Assembly (NCBI GenBank): GCA_041890515.1 | Contig: JASDWX010000113.1 | Location: 1-43,085, forward strand | DNA length: 43,085 nucleotides | Direction: 5' to 3' | DNA from: Colwellia_A sp041890515 | Lineage (GTDB): Bacteria > Pseudomonadota > Gammaproteobacteria > Enterobacterales > Alteromonadaceae | Shown here: positions 30,739-40,054 of the stretch, in pieces | How positions within the stretch are numbered: the first letter of the stretch is position 1 | Layout of the letters: each line of letters opens with the position of its first letter | Notes under the pieces: model-generated | What the model was told of the DNA's origin: nothing | The model's input: only the letters and a program-made list of their open reading frames with translations | The model's database searches: none | Made by a program: the position numbers and the translations under genes

Positions 30739-32712
30739 TTACTTCGCTTGGTGGTAAATTTCACTACCGGTTGCTTTAAACTCCGCCGACTTTTCTGCCA
30801 TACCTTGTTCTCTATCTGTTGGCGTAGCATCTAAAACAATAATCTCGTCCAGTAACTGTATTTCAATCCTGTCTTTAGAGTAGATGCCTGCTTCAAGATC
30901 AGCCGCATACTCTCGCACTTCTTGAGAAATTTTCATTGAACAAAATTTTGGTCCGCACATTGAACAAAAGTGAGCCACTTTACCTGACTCTTGCGGTAAG
31001 GTTTCATCATGATAAGCTTTGGCTTTTTCAGGGTCTAAACCAATGTTGAACTGATCGTACCAACGAAATTCAAAACGCGCTTTACTCATGGCATTATCGC
31101 GAATTTGTACACCCGGATGTCCTTTCCCTAAATCGCCAGCATGCGCGGCAATTTTATAGGTCATTAAACCTTCTTTGACATCTTCTTTATTCGGTAGACC
31201 TAAATGCTCTTTAGGCGTTACATAACAAAGCATGGCACAGCCATACCAACCAATATTAGCGGCACCGATACCCGAAGTAATATGATCGTAACCTAGCGCA
31301 ATATCAGTTGTTAATGGACCTAATGTATAGAAAGGTGCTTCACCACAATGCTTAAGTTGTTCTTCCATGTTCTCTTTGATCATATGAAGCGGTACATGAC
31401 CTGGGCCTTCAATAATCGTTTGAACATCATGCTGCCATGCGAGTTTGGTTAATTCGCCTAAGGTATGTAATTCAGCAAATTGCGCCTCATCGTTAGCATC
31501 GGCAACTGACCCCGGACGTAAACCATCACCTAATGAAAACGATACATCGTACTGCTTTAAAATTTCACAAATATCTTCAAAGTGCGTGTATAAGAAGTTT
31601 TCTTTATGATGCGCCAAACACCATTTCGCCATAATAGAACCACCACGCGAAACAATACCCGTGACACGTTTAGCAGTCATTGGTACATAGCGTAATAATA
31701 CGCCGGCATGAATCGTAAAGTAATCAACACCTTGTTCAGCTTGCTCTATAAGCGTATCGCGAAAAATTTCCCACGTTAAGTCTTCGGCGACACCATTCAC
31801 TTTTTCTAATGCTTGGTAGATTGGTACTGTACCAATGGGCACAGGCGAATTACGCATAATCCATTCACGGGTTTCATGAATGTTACGTCCCGTTGATAAA
31901 TCCATTACCGTGTCTGCGCCCCATTTAGTAGACCAAACAAGTTTCTCAACTTCTTCCTCAATGGAAGATGTTACCGCTGAATTACCGATATTAGCGTTAA
32001 CTTTAATTAAAAAGTTACGACCAATAATCATCGGTTCACACTCTGGGTGATTAATGTTTACCGGAATAATTGCACGACCACGGGCAACTTCATCACGGAC
32101 AAATTCAGCGGTAATTTGCTCTGGAATGCTGGCACCAAAAGACTGCCCTTTGTGCTGTAACAGTAAAGTGGCATCTTTCACTTCTTCGCGCTTTAAGTTT
32201 TCACGAATAGCAATGTACTCCATTTCTGGGGTGATAATTCCTTGGCGAGCGTAATGCATTTGCGTAACATTTTTGCCTTTTTTAGCAATACGCATTTTAG
32301 GTAAATGTTCGAAACGAATGTGGTCAACACCATCGTCTGCTAAACGCTGTTGGGCATAGCTAGAGCTGTTAGATGTTAAAAATTCAACATCGCCGCGGTT
32401 ATCAATCCAACTTTCACGTAAACGTGGGATACCTTTATGTACGTCTACTGCTACATTTTCGTCGGTATAAAAACCTGAAGTATCATAAACACAAAGTGGC
32501 TCATTTTTTTCATAAATAGGATTATCTTTATTACCCGCTAGTAAAGTGTCAGATAAGGTAATTTCTCGCATACCCACTTTTATATCGTGAATTTTACCTT
32601 GCACGTAAACTTTTTTAGAATTTGGGAAAGATTGGTCTGATACGTTTTTTAGAAAAGCTTCTGCTTGCTCGCGACGTTCTCTGCGAGTTAATTTATTTGC
32701 TGGTTTGGTCAT
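30739..32712 (-). CDS. thiC: phosphomethylpyrimidine synthase ThiC
   Basis: A 657-residue radical SAM enzyme that turns aminoimidazole ribotide into hydroxymethylpyrimidine phosphate. The C-terminal iron-sulfur motif CxxCxxxxC (FCSMCGPKFCSMK, near residue 590) is intact. Family segments include MHYARQGIITPEMEYIAIRE, GRNFLIKVNANIGNSAV, KWGADTVMDLSTGRNIHETR, HAGVLLRYVP, SRGGSIMAKWCLAHHKENF, SLGDGLRPGS, EGPGHVPLH, YTLGPLTTDIALGYDHI and GWYGCAMLCYVTPKEHLGLP. First gene of thiC-thiO-thiS-thiG-thiDE, controlled by the TPP riboswitch about 110 bases upstream. AAAGG precedes the ATG. Confidence 0.97.
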   Translation of the reverse strand: MTKPANKLTRRERREQAEAFLKNVSDQSFPNSKKVYVQGKIHDIKVGMREITLSDTLLAGNKDNPIYEKNEPLCVYDTSGFYTDENVAVDVHKGIPRLRESWIDNRGDVEFLTSNSSSYAQQRLADDGVDHIRFEHLPKMRIAKKGKNVTQMHYARQGIITPEMEYIAIRENLKREEVKDATLLLQHKGQSFGASIPEQITAEFVRDEVARGRAIIPVNINHPECEPMIIGRNFLIKVNANIGNSAVTSSIEEEVEKLVWSTKWGADTVMDLSTGRNIHETREWIMRNSPVPIGTVPIYQALEKVNGVAEDLTWEIFRDTLIEQAEQGVDYFTIHAGVLLRYVPMTAKRVTGIVSRGGSIMAKWCLAHHKENFLYTHFEDICEILKQYDVSFSLGDGLRPGSVADANDEAQFAELHTLGELTKLAWQHDVQTIIEGPGHVPLHMIKENMEEQLKHCGEAPFYTLGPLTTDIALGYDHITSGIGAANIGWYGCAMLCYVTPKEHLGLPNKEDVKEGLMTYKIAAHAGDLGKGHPGVQIRDNAMSKARFEFRWYDQFNIGLDPEKAKAYHDETLPQESGKVAHFCSMCGPKFCSMKISQEVREYAADLEAGIYSKDRIEIQLLDEIIVLDATPTDREQGMAEKSAEFKATGSEIYHQAK

Positions 32713-32823
32713 GGTGTTGCCTTTTAATAATTTGCATTTTTATAAATGCAGCAAAAAAAGACGAAGTGTAGATTGAGGAAAAAATAAAGTAGTAAAGGGA
32801 ATATCCTTCCACTATTGTATTTT

Positions 32824-32928
32824 ACCTTGTTCCCATACGCAGACATTAATCTGATCAGGTTCTACGGATCCCGCTTTCGCGATCTCAGCTTTGAATATTT
32901 CTTTTAGAAATAATCTCAGCACTCCGAC
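32824..32928 (-). promoter_or_regulatory. TPP riboswitch (THI box)
   Basis: On the minus strand the RNA has cggagtgctgaga at its 5' side (CTGAGA core at 32914-32919 on the plus numbering), a variable hairpin, then gaacctgat (32854-32862), gattaatgtctgcgt and gggaaca. This is the conserved TPP aptamer order: CUGAGA, GAACCUGAUC, AAUGCC.GCG-like, GGGAA. It binds thiamine pyrophosphate and should lower thiC expression. No obvious terminator hairpin with a U-run lies between it and thiC, so control may be at translation start. Confidence 0.92.
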
Positions 32929-32941
32929 AAGTAAGTGTGTG

Positions 32942-32971
32942 ATTCTAACGTATAAGTTTAAAAATACGCAA
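32942..32971 (-). promoter_or_regulatory. candidate sigma-70 promoter of the thi operon
   Basis: Minus-strand TTGCGT (32971-32966) and TAGAAT (32947-32942) with an 18-base spacer. The expected transcription start falls a few bases before the TPP aptamer. Confidence 0.5.
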
Positions 32972-33135
32972 TAATAATGTTAAGTTTCGTTATAATTAAT
33001 TTACGATAAAATTTGGGAAGATGCATACATCATACCTAAATAATAAGCTTCACAATATACATATTACAATTTTAGTCTGTTGTATGCATAAAGCATGAAA
33101 AGTTATTAGGACATTAAGTTCTTAGGATAAAAATA

Positions 33136-34812
33136 ATGATAAAAAATGGCATGAACGCTTCACTTATTGGCTTAGCTTGCATCTTCGGGTTTGCTGCGAA
33201 TGTAGCCGCGAGCAACTGGCAGCAAGAAAGTGGCAAGGTCACTCATCAAGAAAAATTACGGGGCTCTATAACGGCAGAAAGAGTGTGGTGGGATCTAACC
33301 CATTATCACCTTGAGATAAAAGTTGATCCTGAAACTAAGGTTTTTTCTGGTAAAAATACCATGACTTATCAGGTGTTAGCTAAAGGCGAACGACTGCAAA
33401 TAGAACTACAAGCACCCATGAAGCTTGAAAAAGTGCTACAAAATGGTAAAAATCTTAACGTTGAACAAGATGGCTATTCTTATTTCATCACCCCAACCAG
33501 TGAACACAAAGTAGGCTCAAAGCATAAATTAACTATGTACTTCACCGGACAACCCGTTACCGCTAAACGTGCGCCGTGGGATGGGGGTATTACTTGGGAG
33601 AAAGACAGTAATGGCCTCGACTTTATTGCGACATCAAATCAAGGTATTGGTTCGAGTATTTGGTGGCCAAATAAAGATCATCCTAGCGATGAACCTAATA
33701 ATGGTGTGTTAATCAGTGTTGAAGCGCCCGAACATTTAGTTGATGTTTCTAATGGTCGGTTAATTAAGACCGATCATAATAAAAACGCAAAAACAAAAAC
33801 GTATCATTGGGAAGTTATCAACCCAATTAATAACTACGGCGTAAATCTTAATATTGGTGACTACGTTCATTTTGGTGAAAAATATCAAGGCGAAAAAGGC
33901 CAACTTGATATGGATTACTATGTGCTGCGTGAAAACTTAACCAAAGCTAAAAAACAGTTCAAAGAAGCTAAACGCACCATTGAAGCCTTTGAGTATTGGT
34001 TTGGCCCTTATCCGTTTTATGAAGACAGCTATAAACTCGTTGAAGCACCTTACTTAGGTATGGAGCATCAAAGTTCGGTTACTTACGGTAATGGCTATCA
34101 AAATGGCTATTTAGGACGTGATCGTTCTAGTGCTGGTCCAGGATTATTATTTGATTTTATTATTGTTCATGAATCAGGTCATGAATGGTTTGCTAATAAT
34201 ATTACTAATAAAGATGTTGCGGATATGTGGATCCATGAGAGTTTTACTAATTATTCAGAAAGCTTATTTTTGGAATATCATTTTACGCAAGAGCAAGCTT
34301 TTGAGTACATTCGTGGTCAGCGTATGAATATTAAAAATCAGTCGCCTATTATCGGAGAGTACAATGCTAACCGCAGCGGTTCTGGTGACATGTATGATAA
34401 AGGTGGCAATATGCTACATAACATTCGCCAAGTGATTAATGATGATAAAAAATGGCGTGAAATATTACGAGGATTAGGTAAAGCGTTTTATCACCAAACG
34501 GTGACTACTCAAGCTATTGAACGTTATATCAGCACGCAATCAGGTATAGATTTCAGTAAAGTGTTTGATCAATATTTACGAGATATTCGTATACCAAGTT
34601 TTGAATACTTTGTGAAAGACAACGTAATAAAAATTCGCTGGGGTAATGTTATTAAAGATTTTGACATGCCGGTTCGTGTAACTATTGCGGGTATAGAACG
34701 GTGGTTAAAGCCAACGACACGCTGGACTTCTGTAGATGTTGAGCAGGAAAACCCCAGTATTGCAGTGGATGCCAATTTCTATATTTCGACACTCAATGTA
34801 CTCGGTCATTAG
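33136..34812 (+). CDS. exported M1 family metallopeptidase
   Basis: A 558-residue zinc aminopeptidase-like protein with a signal peptide (about residues 1-25, ending NVAAS). An N-terminal beta domain (about 40-240) is followed by the catalytic domain. The zinc site is HESGH at residues 345-349, with the third ligand Glu at 368 in MWIHESF. The substrate-binding GxMEN motif appears as LGMEHQS, with His in place of Asn. GDMYDKGGNMLHNIRQ follows. It lacks the large helical ERAP-like C-terminal domain, so it is a short M1 peptidase, probably periplasmic. It diverges from the thi operon and ends at a clear terminator. Confidence 0.9.
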   Translation: MIKNGMNASLIGLACIFGFAANVAASNWQQESGKVTHQEKLRGSITAERVWWDLTHYHLEIKVDPETKVFSGKNTMTYQVLAKGERLQIELQAPMKLEKVLQNGKNLNVEQDGYSYFITPTSEHKVGSKHKLTMYFTGQPVTAKRAPWDGGITWEKDSNGLDFIATSNQGIGSSIWWPNKDHPSDEPNNGVLISVEAPEHLVDVSNGRLIKTDHNKNAKTKTYHWEVINPINNYGVNLNIGDYVHFGEKYQGEKGQLDMDYYVLRENLTKAKKQFKEAKRTIEAFEYWFGPYPFYEDSYKLVEAPYLGMEHQSSVTYGNGYQNGYLGRDRSSAGPGLLFDFIIVHESGHEWFANNITNKDVADMWIHESFTNYSESLFLEYHFTQEQAFEYIRGQRMNIKNQSPIIGEYNANRSGSGDMYDKGGNMLHNIRQVINDDKKWREILRGLGKAFYHQTVTTQAIERYISTQSGIDFSKVFDQYLRDIRIPSFEYFVKDNVIKIRWGNVIKDFDMPVRVTIAGIERWLKPTTRWTSVDVEQENPSIAVDANFYISTLNVLGH

Positions 34813-34839
34813 CTTTATATTTTAAGGCTTAAAATTGAG

Positions 34840-34864
34840 AAGGAGAGCAATGAGCTCTCCTTTT
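34840..34864 (+). terminator. rho-independent terminator of the M1 peptidase gene
   Basis: Stem aaggagagc / gctctcctt with loop aatga, then T's; 27 bases past the stop. Confidence 0.88.
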
Positions 34865-35109
34865 ATCTTCAGAACGAATGCCCAATCTCATCGTATGTAA
34901 AAATTACTGCAACCTTAGTATTTTTGATCAACAACTCACAATGATGACTGCACAGTAAATACGGGCAATATAATGAGATCGTGCGAAGTAAAGATTGTAT
35001 AAGTTATTTAATGACCTTACATAAATAATAGTTACTCATTTCAATAGGCTGTTATTCCTGAGAATGATCCACTATCATTGTCGCTAAAGAAACATTCAGG
35101 ACAACTTAC

Positions 35110-36258
35110 ATGTCAGCATCTATTTTAAAACCAAAGACCATTAAATCAAAAGCCGCCATTGCTTGGGGTCCCAATAAGCCATTAACGATTGAAGAAGTCG
35201 ATGTAGAACTGCCTAAAAAGGGCGAAGTACTTGTTAAAATTATTGCTTCAGGTGTTTGTCATACGGATGCTTTTACGCTTTCAGGTGAAGACCCTGAAGG
35301 GATATTTCCCGTAATTTTAGGCCATGAAGGTGGCGGAATTGTAGAACAAATTGGTGAAGGAGTAACGAGTGTTGCCGTTGGCGATCATGTTATTCCTTTA
35401 TACACGCCTGAGTGTGGTGAATGTAAATTCTGTAAATCAGGTAAAACCAATCTTTGTCAAAAAATTCGTGAAACACAAGGTAAAGGATTGATGCCAGATG
35501 GTACATCGCGATTTTCATTAAACGGCGAAGCTATTTTTCATTACATGGGCTGTTCAACTTTTTCTGAATACACCGTTTTACCTGAAATATCGTTAGCGAA
35601 AGTCAACCCCAAAGCACCACTTGAAGAAGTATGTTTATTAGGGTGCGGTGTAACAACAGGTATGGGTGCGGTAATGAATACTGCGAAAGTTGAAGTGGGC
35701 GACACTGTAGCTATTTTTGGTTTAGGGGGAATTGGGTTGTCAGCCGTTATTGGCGCGGCTATGGCAAAAGCGAGTCGCATTATTGCTATAGATATTAACG
35801 AAAGTAAATTTGAATTAGCAAAAAAACTAGGTGCGACTGACTGCATTAATCCAAAGGATTACGATAAACCTATCCAAGACGTTATTGTTGAATTAACGGA
35901 TGGTGGTGTCGACTATTCTTTTGAATGTATTGGCAATGTAAACGTCATGCGTTCAGCTTTAGAGTGTTGTCATAAAGGCTGGGGTGAATCAATAATTATT
36001 GGTGTTGCTGGCGCAGGGCAAGAAATTTCTACACGCCCATTTCAATTAGTGACAGGGCGAGTATGGCGTGGCACTGCTTTTGGTGGCGTTAAAGGCCGTA
36101 GTGAATTACCTGAGTATGTTGAGCGTTATCTTGCAGGTGAGTTTGCATTGAACGACTTTATTACCCATACCATGTCGTTAGAAAAAATTAATGAGGCTTT
36201 TGAATTGATGCATGAAGGTAAGAGTATTCGTAGTGTCATTCATTTTGATCATTCATAA
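35110..36258 (+). CDS. frmA: S-(hydroxymethyl)glutathione dehydrogenase, class III ADH
   Basis: A 382-residue zinc alcohol dehydrogenase of class III. The enzyme oxidises S-hydroxymethylglutathione (formaldehyde plus glutathione) to S-formylglutathione. Catalytic zinc ligand is C50 in GVCHTDAFTLSG, with GHEGGGIVEQIGEGV following. Structural zinc cysteines are C102, C105, C108 and C116 (CGECKFC...NLC). The NAD motif GLGGIGLS is near residue 204. KIRETQGKGLMPDGTSRFS and HYMGCSTFSEYTVLPEISLAK are class III signatures. The gene starts the frmA-fghA-hutD-like operon; no FrmR-type regulator is adjacent. Confidence 0.95.
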   Translation: MSASILKPKTIKSKAAIAWGPNKPLTIEEVDVELPKKGEVLVKIIASGVCHTDAFTLSGEDPEGIFPVILGHEGGGIVEQIGEGVTSVAVGDHVIPLYTPECGECKFCKSGKTNLCQKIRETQGKGLMPDGTSRFSLNGEAIFHYMGCSTFSEYTVLPEISLAKVNPKAPLEEVCLLGCGVTTGMGAVMNTAKVEVGDTVAIFGLGGIGLSAVIGAAMAKASRIIAIDINESKFELAKKLGATDCINPKDYDKPIQDVIVELTDGGVDYSFECIGNVNVMRSALECCHKGWGESIIIGVAGAGQEISTRPFQLVTGRVWRGTAFGGVKGRSELPEYVERYLAGEFALNDFITHTMSLEKINEAFELMHEGKSIRSVIHFDHS

Positions 36259-36281
36259 AGACCTAAAGTAGCTAAATTAAT

Positions 36282-37130
36282 ATGTTAGAAGAAATAAGCA
36301 GTAATAAAATGTTTGGTGGCGTACAAAAGCACTTTCAACACCCTGCTGAAAGTGTGAAATGTCAGATGCGCTTCGCTATTTATTTACCTGAATGTGCAAG
36401 TGAAAGTTCGCCTGTGCCGGTTTTATATTGGTTGTCAGGTCTTACATGTACGGATGAAAACTTTGTACAAAAAGCTGGAGCTCAGCGCATTGCTGAAGCA
36501 TTGGGCATCGCAATTGTTTGTCCTGATACTAGCCCACGCGGTGATAATGTTGCCGATGATGAAAACCAATCTTATGATTTAGGTTTAGGTGCGGGCTTTT
36601 ATGTCAATGCGACAGAGCAACCTTGGTCTGAGCATTACAAAATGTATGATTACATTGTGGATGAATTACCGAAACTCATTGAAGAAAATTTCCCCGTATC
36701 AAATAAAAAATCTATCAGTGGCCACTCAATGGGCGGACATGGCGCATTAACTATCGCACTTAAAAACCCTGATAAATACTGTTCAGTATCAGCTTTTAGT
36801 CCTATTGCAAACCCAGTAAATTGCCCTTGGGGACATAAAGCCTTCAATGCTTATCTAGGCAGTGATGAACAATTGTGGCAACAGCACGATGCAAGTGTAT
36901 TGATGGCAGCAAGTAAAAAACATGTACCTGCGTTAGTTGACCAAGGTTTAGCAGATAATTTTCTGGAAGAACAGCTTCACCCTGAATCATTGATTTTGGC
37001 GGCATCAGAGAATAATTATCCGCTAACGCTCAATCAGCATGACGGTTATGATCACAGCTACTTTTTTATTGCGAGCTTTATTGAAAGTCACTTACGTTTT
37101 CATGCAAAAAATTTAGGGAAATCTTCATGA
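36282..37130 (+). CDS. frmB: S-formylglutathione hydrolase
   Basis: A 282-residue esterase D family enzyme that splits S-formylglutathione into formate and glutathione, the step after FrmA. The fold shows PVLYWLSGLTCTDENF, CPDTSPRGDNVADD, the nucleophile elbow ISGHSMGGHGAL with Ser149, FSPIANP, and the His region DGYDHSYFFIASFIESH. Length fits the family. It lies 23 bases after frmA and overlaps the next gene by four bases (ATGA). Confidence 0.95.
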   Translation: MLEEISSNKMFGGVQKHFQHPAESVKCQMRFAIYLPECASESSPVPVLYWLSGLTCTDENFVQKAGAQRIAEALGIAIVCPDTSPRGDNVADDENQSYDLGLGAGFYVNATEQPWSEHYKMYDYIVDELPKLIEENFPVSNKKSISGHSMGGHGALTIALKNPDKYCSVSAFSPIANPVNCPWGHKAFNAYLGSDEQLWQQHDASVLMAASKKHVPALVDQGLADNFLEEQLHPESLILAASENNYPLTLNQHDGYDHSYFFIASFIESHLRFHAKNLGKSS

Positions 37131-37699
37131 TATCTGTTCTACCTCCAGAACTGTTCAAAACTATTCCATGGAAAAATGGACAGGGTGAAACCATTGAATT
37201 AGCCATGAATTATGGTGGTAATTTAGATGATTTTGTGTGGCGCTTAAGTATGGCAAGTGTTGTGGAAGACGGAGTGTTTTCAGATTTTTCAGGTTATCAG
37301 CGCAACCTCATTCTGATTGAAGGTAATGGCATTAACTTACAGCACGATGACAGCAAAATTGACAAATTGAGTCGCATACTTGATGTCGCCAACTTTGATG
37401 GAGGTTGTAAAACAGTTGGAAATTTAACCGCAGGAGAAATTACTGACTTTAATGTTATTACTCATAAAGAAAAGTGCTCAGTAGTGGTTGAAACTTTTAC
37501 TGAACAACAAACGATTGAACTTAACGCTGCAGATTTATGTTTTATTTACAGTTTGTCAGGGGCATTTCAGTTAACGTCTTATCAAAATCATCAGATAATA
37601 AAAGCTGAACATTTGTTAAAATTAAACTCACTTAAAGTAGGGGATATGGCGGTTACGGGTCAAAAGTTGATTGTGGTTTATGTAACGTTAACTAAATAG
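37127..37699 (+). CDS. HutD/Ves family protein
   Basis: A 190-residue cupin-like protein of the HutD/Ves family. The opening LPPELFKTIPWKNGQGETIELAM and the WRLSMASVVEDGVFSDFSGYQRNLILIEGNG block are the family signature. No enzymatic role is firmly established; HutD is linked to histidine use and Ves to cold growth. Here it overlaps frmB by four bases, so it is made with the formaldehyde detoxification enzymes. The reason for that link is not known. Confidence 0.85.
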   Translation: MISVLPPELFKTIPWKNGQGETIELAMNYGGNLDDFVWRLSMASVVEDGVFSDFSGYQRNLILIEGNGINLQHDDSKIDKLSRILDVANFDGGCKTVGNLTAGEITDFNVITHKEKCSVVVETFTEQQTIELNAADLCFIYSLSGAFQLTSYQNHQIIKAEHLLKLNSLKVGDMAVTGQKLIVVYVTLTK

Positions 37700-37827
37700 T
37701 TCAAATCAGTGAGAACAGGAGTTTATCGTTGAAAAGAGTCATTTAAACTTTTTTTTCAGCGGTAACTTTTTTTCTGTTTTACAGTGTGGGTACTTTAATG
37801 AAAAAGCCCAATTCACAGGACGTTAAA

Positions 37828-39381
37828 ATGAAAATCTTCCATTTAGTCAAAGTTTTTGCATTGCTAATTATATTATCACCGTTAGCAAATGCAGATAACA
37901 CATCAGATAAAACTTCAGATCATACGCTTAAATTGCCAATCGATGAAAGTTCAACGACTAAACACAGCACTAAAGTTAATGGCAAAAAATTTAGCTATAC
38001 CGCAACAACAGGCACGCAACCTGTGTGGGACAGCGAAGGTAACCCTACAGCAAGTTTGTTTTATACCTATTATAAACGTAGCGATGTTAAGAACAAAAGT
38101 ACGCGTCCCTTATTAATTTCCTTCAATGGTGGTCCTGGTTCAGCATCTGTATGGATGCACGTTGCTTATACTGGTCCACGTGTTTTAAATGTTGATAACG
38201 AAGGTTACCCACTTCAGCCTTATGGTGTAAAAACTAACGACTACTCCATTTTAGATGTTGCAGATATTGTTTTTGTTAATCCTGTGAATACAGGTTATTC
38301 ACGAGTTTTACCTGACAAAGATGGCAAGATGCCTTCGAAAGATAAACAAAAATCAATGTTCTTTGGTGTAAATGCCGACGTTAAATATTTAGCAGACTGG
38401 GTTAATACCTTTGTTACCCGAAATAACCTCTGGCGTTCACCTAAATACTTAATTGGTGAAAGCTATGGTACTACTCGCGTTTCAGGTTTAGCGTTGGAGT
38501 TACAGTCGCGCCAATGGATGTATTTAAATGGTGTGATCTTAGTTTCACCAACTGATATCGGTATTAAGCGTGACGGGCCGGTTAAAGCCGCAAACCGCCT
38601 ACCATACTTCGCTGCCGCAGCTTGGTACCACAAAGCATTAAAGAGCGATCTACAGCAAAAAGATTTATTAGATATTTTACCCGAAGTTGAAAAATTCACT
38701 ATCGAGCAATATATGCCTGCACTCGCAAAAGGTGGCTTTATCAGCCAGCAAGAGAAACAAGCGATTGCAGAAAAGGTGTCTTACTATTCAGGACTTTCGG
38801 TTAAAGAAGTATTACGCAATAATTTAGATATTAGCGCTTCATATTTTTGGAAAGAGTTATTAAGGGACCGTGAGCAAACCATTGGCCGTTTAGATTCTCG
38901 CTACTTAGGGATTGACGAAAAAGTAACGGGTTCACGCCCTGATTACAATGCGGAACTGACCTCATGGCTACATAGCTTTACCCCAGCGATAAATTACTAC
39001 TTACGTGAGGAATTAAATTACAAAACAGACATAAAATATAATATGTTTGGTAATGTACATCCGTGGGATCGCGCTAACAATAATACCGGTAAAAACTTGC
39101 GCTTAGCAATGGCACAAAACCCTTATTTAAAGGTCATGATCCAATCAGGTTATTATGATGGGGCAACAAATTATTTTGATGCTAAGTATACCATGTGGCA
39201 GTTAGATCAAAGTGGTAAAATGAAAGATCGTTTGTCGTTTAAAGGTTATCGAAGTGGTCACATGATGTATCTTCGATATGAAGATTTGAAAGCAGCCAAC
39301 GATGATATCCGTCAATTTATTAAAGCCTCTTTACCCAATAAGAAACAAGCCGCTAAATATGATGCGGCTTCACCTAAATAA
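37828..39381 (+). CDS. exported S10 family serine carboxypeptidase
   Basis: A 517-residue protein from ATG 37828, chosen because CAGGA lies seven bases upstream and the start puts a clean signal peptide (about 1-22, ending ANA) at the N-terminus; in-frame starts at 37786 and 37798 are less likely. The serine carboxypeptidase triad is visible: Ser212 in GESYGT, Asp444 in GYYDGATN and His478 in SGHMM. The oxyanion signature SFNGGPGSAS is near residue 100. Such enzymes remove C-terminal residues, often at acid pH. It probably acts in the periplasm and complements the DPP-IV-like and M1 peptidases in this window. Confidence 0.9.
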   Translation: MKIFHLVKVFALLIILSPLANADNTSDKTSDHTLKLPIDESSTTKHSTKVNGKKFSYTATTGTQPVWDSEGNPTASLFYTYYKRSDVKNKSTRPLLISFNGGPGSASVWMHVAYTGPRVLNVDNEGYPLQPYGVKTNDYSILDVADIVFVNPVNTGYSRVLPDKDGKMPSKDKQKSMFFGVNADVKYLADWVNTFVTRNNLWRSPKYLIGESYGTTRVSGLALELQSRQWMYLNGVILVSPTDIGIKRDGPVKAANRLPYFAAAAWYHKALKSDLQQKDLLDILPEVEKFTIEQYMPALAKGGFISQQEKQAIAEKVSYYSGLSVKEVLRNNLDISASYFWKELLRDREQTIGRLDSRYLGIDEKVTGSRPDYNAELTSWLHSFTPAINYYLREELNYKTDIKYNMFGNVHPWDRANNNTGKNLRLAMAQNPYLKVMIQSGYYDGATNYFDAKYTMWQLDQSGKMKDRLSFKGYRSGHMMYLRYEDLKAANDDIRQFIKASLPNKKQAAKYDAASPK

Positions 39382-39413
39382 GTAAATAAACAAATAAGTT
39401 AAGCGTTTATATC

Positions 39414-39453
39414 AAACCTATTAAGTTTTCCGGTATTAACTTAATAGGTTTTT
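39414..39453. terminator. two-way terminator between S10 peptidase and DUF4252 operon
   Basis: Stem aaacctattaagtt (39414-39427) and aacttaataggttt (39438-39451) with a 10-base loop, T-rich on the right and A/T-rich on the left. It lies between convergent genes. Confidence 0.85.
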
Positions 39454-39471
39454 ATTTAATTATTCAGCTAA

Positions 39472-40044
39472 TTACTCTGCTGACTTATCTTTAGTGTCGT
39501 TTTGTTTATAAACCTGATCCATAATAGGTTCAAAAGAATCAGGGTGAATATTACCAATGATATTGACAAATACAGCCTCATCGTCTGAAAGAGACAGTAC
39601 AACTAAACCATCAATAATGTCCCCACTTGCTTTAATAAACATTAATGAATAATCAGCTGATTCGTCATCATTTACTCGCACAATATGCTGCCAGCCGTTA
39701 GCACGTAAATTAGCTTCTGTCTCGCCAAAGTTATCTTTAAAGAGCTCACTGTTTTCTTCAACTTTATAAACACTGATACGAACACCATCAACGTCATCTA
39801 ATAAAGCATCAATTTCGGGGTCTTCATCAGCATCAATAACCCAACGTGCAGTGCCGATAGCTAATGGTCCTAGAGATAAGTTTAACTTGTTGTCAGCTTG
39901 CCACCAGTATGGTGATTCAATATTGGCGTACCCCGCATGACTGTGAAGGCTGCCAGCGGTAATACCACACCCCGTGAAGAAAAAGCTCCCAGTAATGACA
40001 AGGAGTAACGTCGCTTTTTTTAATAAATAATGAGAGAGTTTCAT
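39472..40044 (-). CDS. DUF4252 lipoprotein
   Basis: A 190-residue protein with a lipoprotein signal: basic start, hydrophobic stretch and FFTGC, with the Cys at about residue 26 to be lipidated. The mature part matches DUF4252 in pattern: LGPLAIGTARWV, DDVDGVRISVYKVEE, LRANGWQHIVRVNDD, YSLMFIKASGDIIDGLVVLSLSDDEAVFVNIIGNIHPD. It is the last gene of the ECF operon, 10 bases after a second DUF4252 gene. The role of the family is not established. The second residue after Cys is not Asp, so outer membrane sorting is likely. Confidence 0.8.
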   Translation of the reverse strand: MKLSHYLLKKATLLLVITGSFFFTGCGITAGSLHSHAGYANIESPYWWQADNKLNLSLGPLAIGTARWVIDADEDPEIDALLDDVDGVRISVYKVEENSELFKDNFGETEANLRANGWQHIVRVNDDESADYSLMFIKASGDIIDGLVVLSLSDDEAVFVNIIGNIHPDSFEPIMDQVYKQNDTKDKSAE

Positions 40045-40054
40045 GGTTTACTCG

